Assembly: GCF_002356335.1 (NCBI RefSeq)
Contig: NZ_AP018165.1
Span: forward strand, 1,860,001 to 1,924,000
Reading direction: 5' to 3'
Length of the DNA stretch: 64,000 bases
Source of the DNA: [Mycobacterium] stephanolepidis
GTDB lineage: Bacteria; Actinomycetota; Actinomycetes; Mycobacteriales; Mycobacteriaceae
Below, piece by piece: positions 63,531 to 64,000 of the stretch. Below the pieces are notes generated by a model that was not told the origin of the DNA, ran no database searches, and worked only from the letters and a program-made list of their open reading frames with translations. Each line of letters begins with the position of its first letter. The stretch's first letter is position 1. The position numbers were made by a program, and so were the translations under genes.

Positions 63531-64000
63531 TGACGCGCACCGATGAGCTGAGCACCGCACTGGCCGCGGTGCGAGAGCGAGTCCGCGTTGCCGCCGAGGC
63601 TGTTGATCGCGACCCGCAAGAGATTGAACTGCTGCCCGTCACCAAGTTTTTCCCGGCGGCCGACGTCCAGGAGCTGTACTCGTTGGGCTGTCGCGCGTTC
63701 GGGGAATCGAGGGATCAGGAGGCCGCCGCCAAAGTGGCGGAGGTGGGCCACGCGGACATCCAATGGCACATGGTGGGCAATCTGCAGCGCAACAAGGCGA
63801 AATCGGTTGCCCACTGGGCCTATTCGGTGCATTCGGTGGACAATCCACGGCTGGTGGCCGCGCTGGACACGGCGCGCGCGGCGGGGGAGAAGAGCGAGCC
63901 ACTGCACGTGTACCTCCAGATCAGCCTCGATGGCGATACCGCTCGTGGCGGAGTGGATATCGCTGACCTGGCCGGAGTCGACGAACTGTGCGCGCAGGTA
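63530..64000 (+). CDS. PLP homeostasis protein (YggS/PLPBP family), 3' end cut by window
   Basis: First 157 residues visible, frame open to the last base. PLP lysine is K39 in PVTKFFP. FGESRDQEAAAKV and WHMVGNLQRNKAKSV match the family, in which the first motif is usually FGENR; here Asn is replaced by Ser. ATG overlaps the pgeF stop by 1 nt (TGATG). Matches Rv2148c; usually followed by sepF and wag31. Confidence 0.93.
   Translation, partial: MTRTDELSTALAAVRERVRVAAEAVDRDPQEIELLPVTKFFPAADVQELYSLGCRAFGESRDQEAAAKVAEVGHADIQWHMVGNLQRNKAKSVAHWAYSVHSVDNPRLVAALDTARAAGEKSEPLHVYLQISLDGDTARGGVDIADLAGVDELCAQV

Overview
The window is a GC-rich actinobacterial chromosome segment with no rRNA, tRNA, IS element or CRISPR array that I could see. 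Gene content and order follow the Mycobacterium tuberculosis segment Rv2148c-Rv2210c in reverse orientation. Together with MmpS3, LppM, PimB, the mannosyltransferases MptA/MptC, FadD15, PknL and the actinobacterial QcrCAB-CtaE oxidase, this identifies a mycobacterium. Several local insertions suggest a rapidly growing, non-tuberculosis lineage, possibly the abscessus/chelonae group (low confidence).

Layout. Bases 1-9000 hold the 3' part of ilvE, a Tat-exported purple-acid-type phosphatase, a cobalamin nucleotide-loop operon (DUF3043-cobU-cobT-cobS), glycerate kinase, an A-type Fe-S carrier and adenosine kinase. Bases 9000-19300 hold asnB and the respiratory genes ctaC-ctaF and ctaE-qcrC-qcrA-qcrB, with mmpS3 between. 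Bases 19400-26200 hold trpD, an inserted two-gene mercury-type module (MerR regulator plus a Trx-MerB fusion), an exonuclease/GIY-YIG fusion, a methyltransferase, a small four-Cys protein and an NlpC/P60 hydrolase. Bases 26200-45000 hold lipid and cell-envelope genes: a putative metalloprotease lipoprotein, pimB, fadD15, a SRPBCC-ArsA-PlsC cluster, mptC, aroG, pknL with its DNA-binding partner, mptA, idsA2, metF and lppM. Bases 45200-64000 form the division and cell-wall (dcw) cluster: mraZ, rsmH, ftsL, ftsI, murE, murF, mraY, murD, ftsW, murG, murC, ftsQ, ftsZ, pgeF and the 5' part of the PLP-homeostasis gene.

How the genes cooperate. The dcw genes are tightly packed, many joined by 1-8 nt overlaps. 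They are headed by a MraZ-type operator of three TGGNG repeats and, between mraZ and rsmH, by a nested multi-helix RNA matching the known actinobacterial mraW RNA motif. The ctaE-qcrCAB operon and ctaC-ctaF together encode most of the bcc-aa3 supercomplex. PimB, MptC and MptA build phosphatidylinositol mannosides, lipomannan and lipoarabinomannan.

Regulatory reading. Many genes carry TANNNT hexamers 6-7 nt before the start codon, the signature of leaderless mycobacterial transcripts. I moved many starts to fit ribosome binding sites, overlap junctions or family alignments recalled from memory. The least ordinary features are the merR/Trx-merB insertion with its dyad promoter, an apparent CTG start for idsA2, a structured RNA whose translation could be mistaken for the RsmH N-terminus, and two F420-type genes inserted at convergent boundaries. 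Family comparisons rest on remembered sequences; no searches were run.
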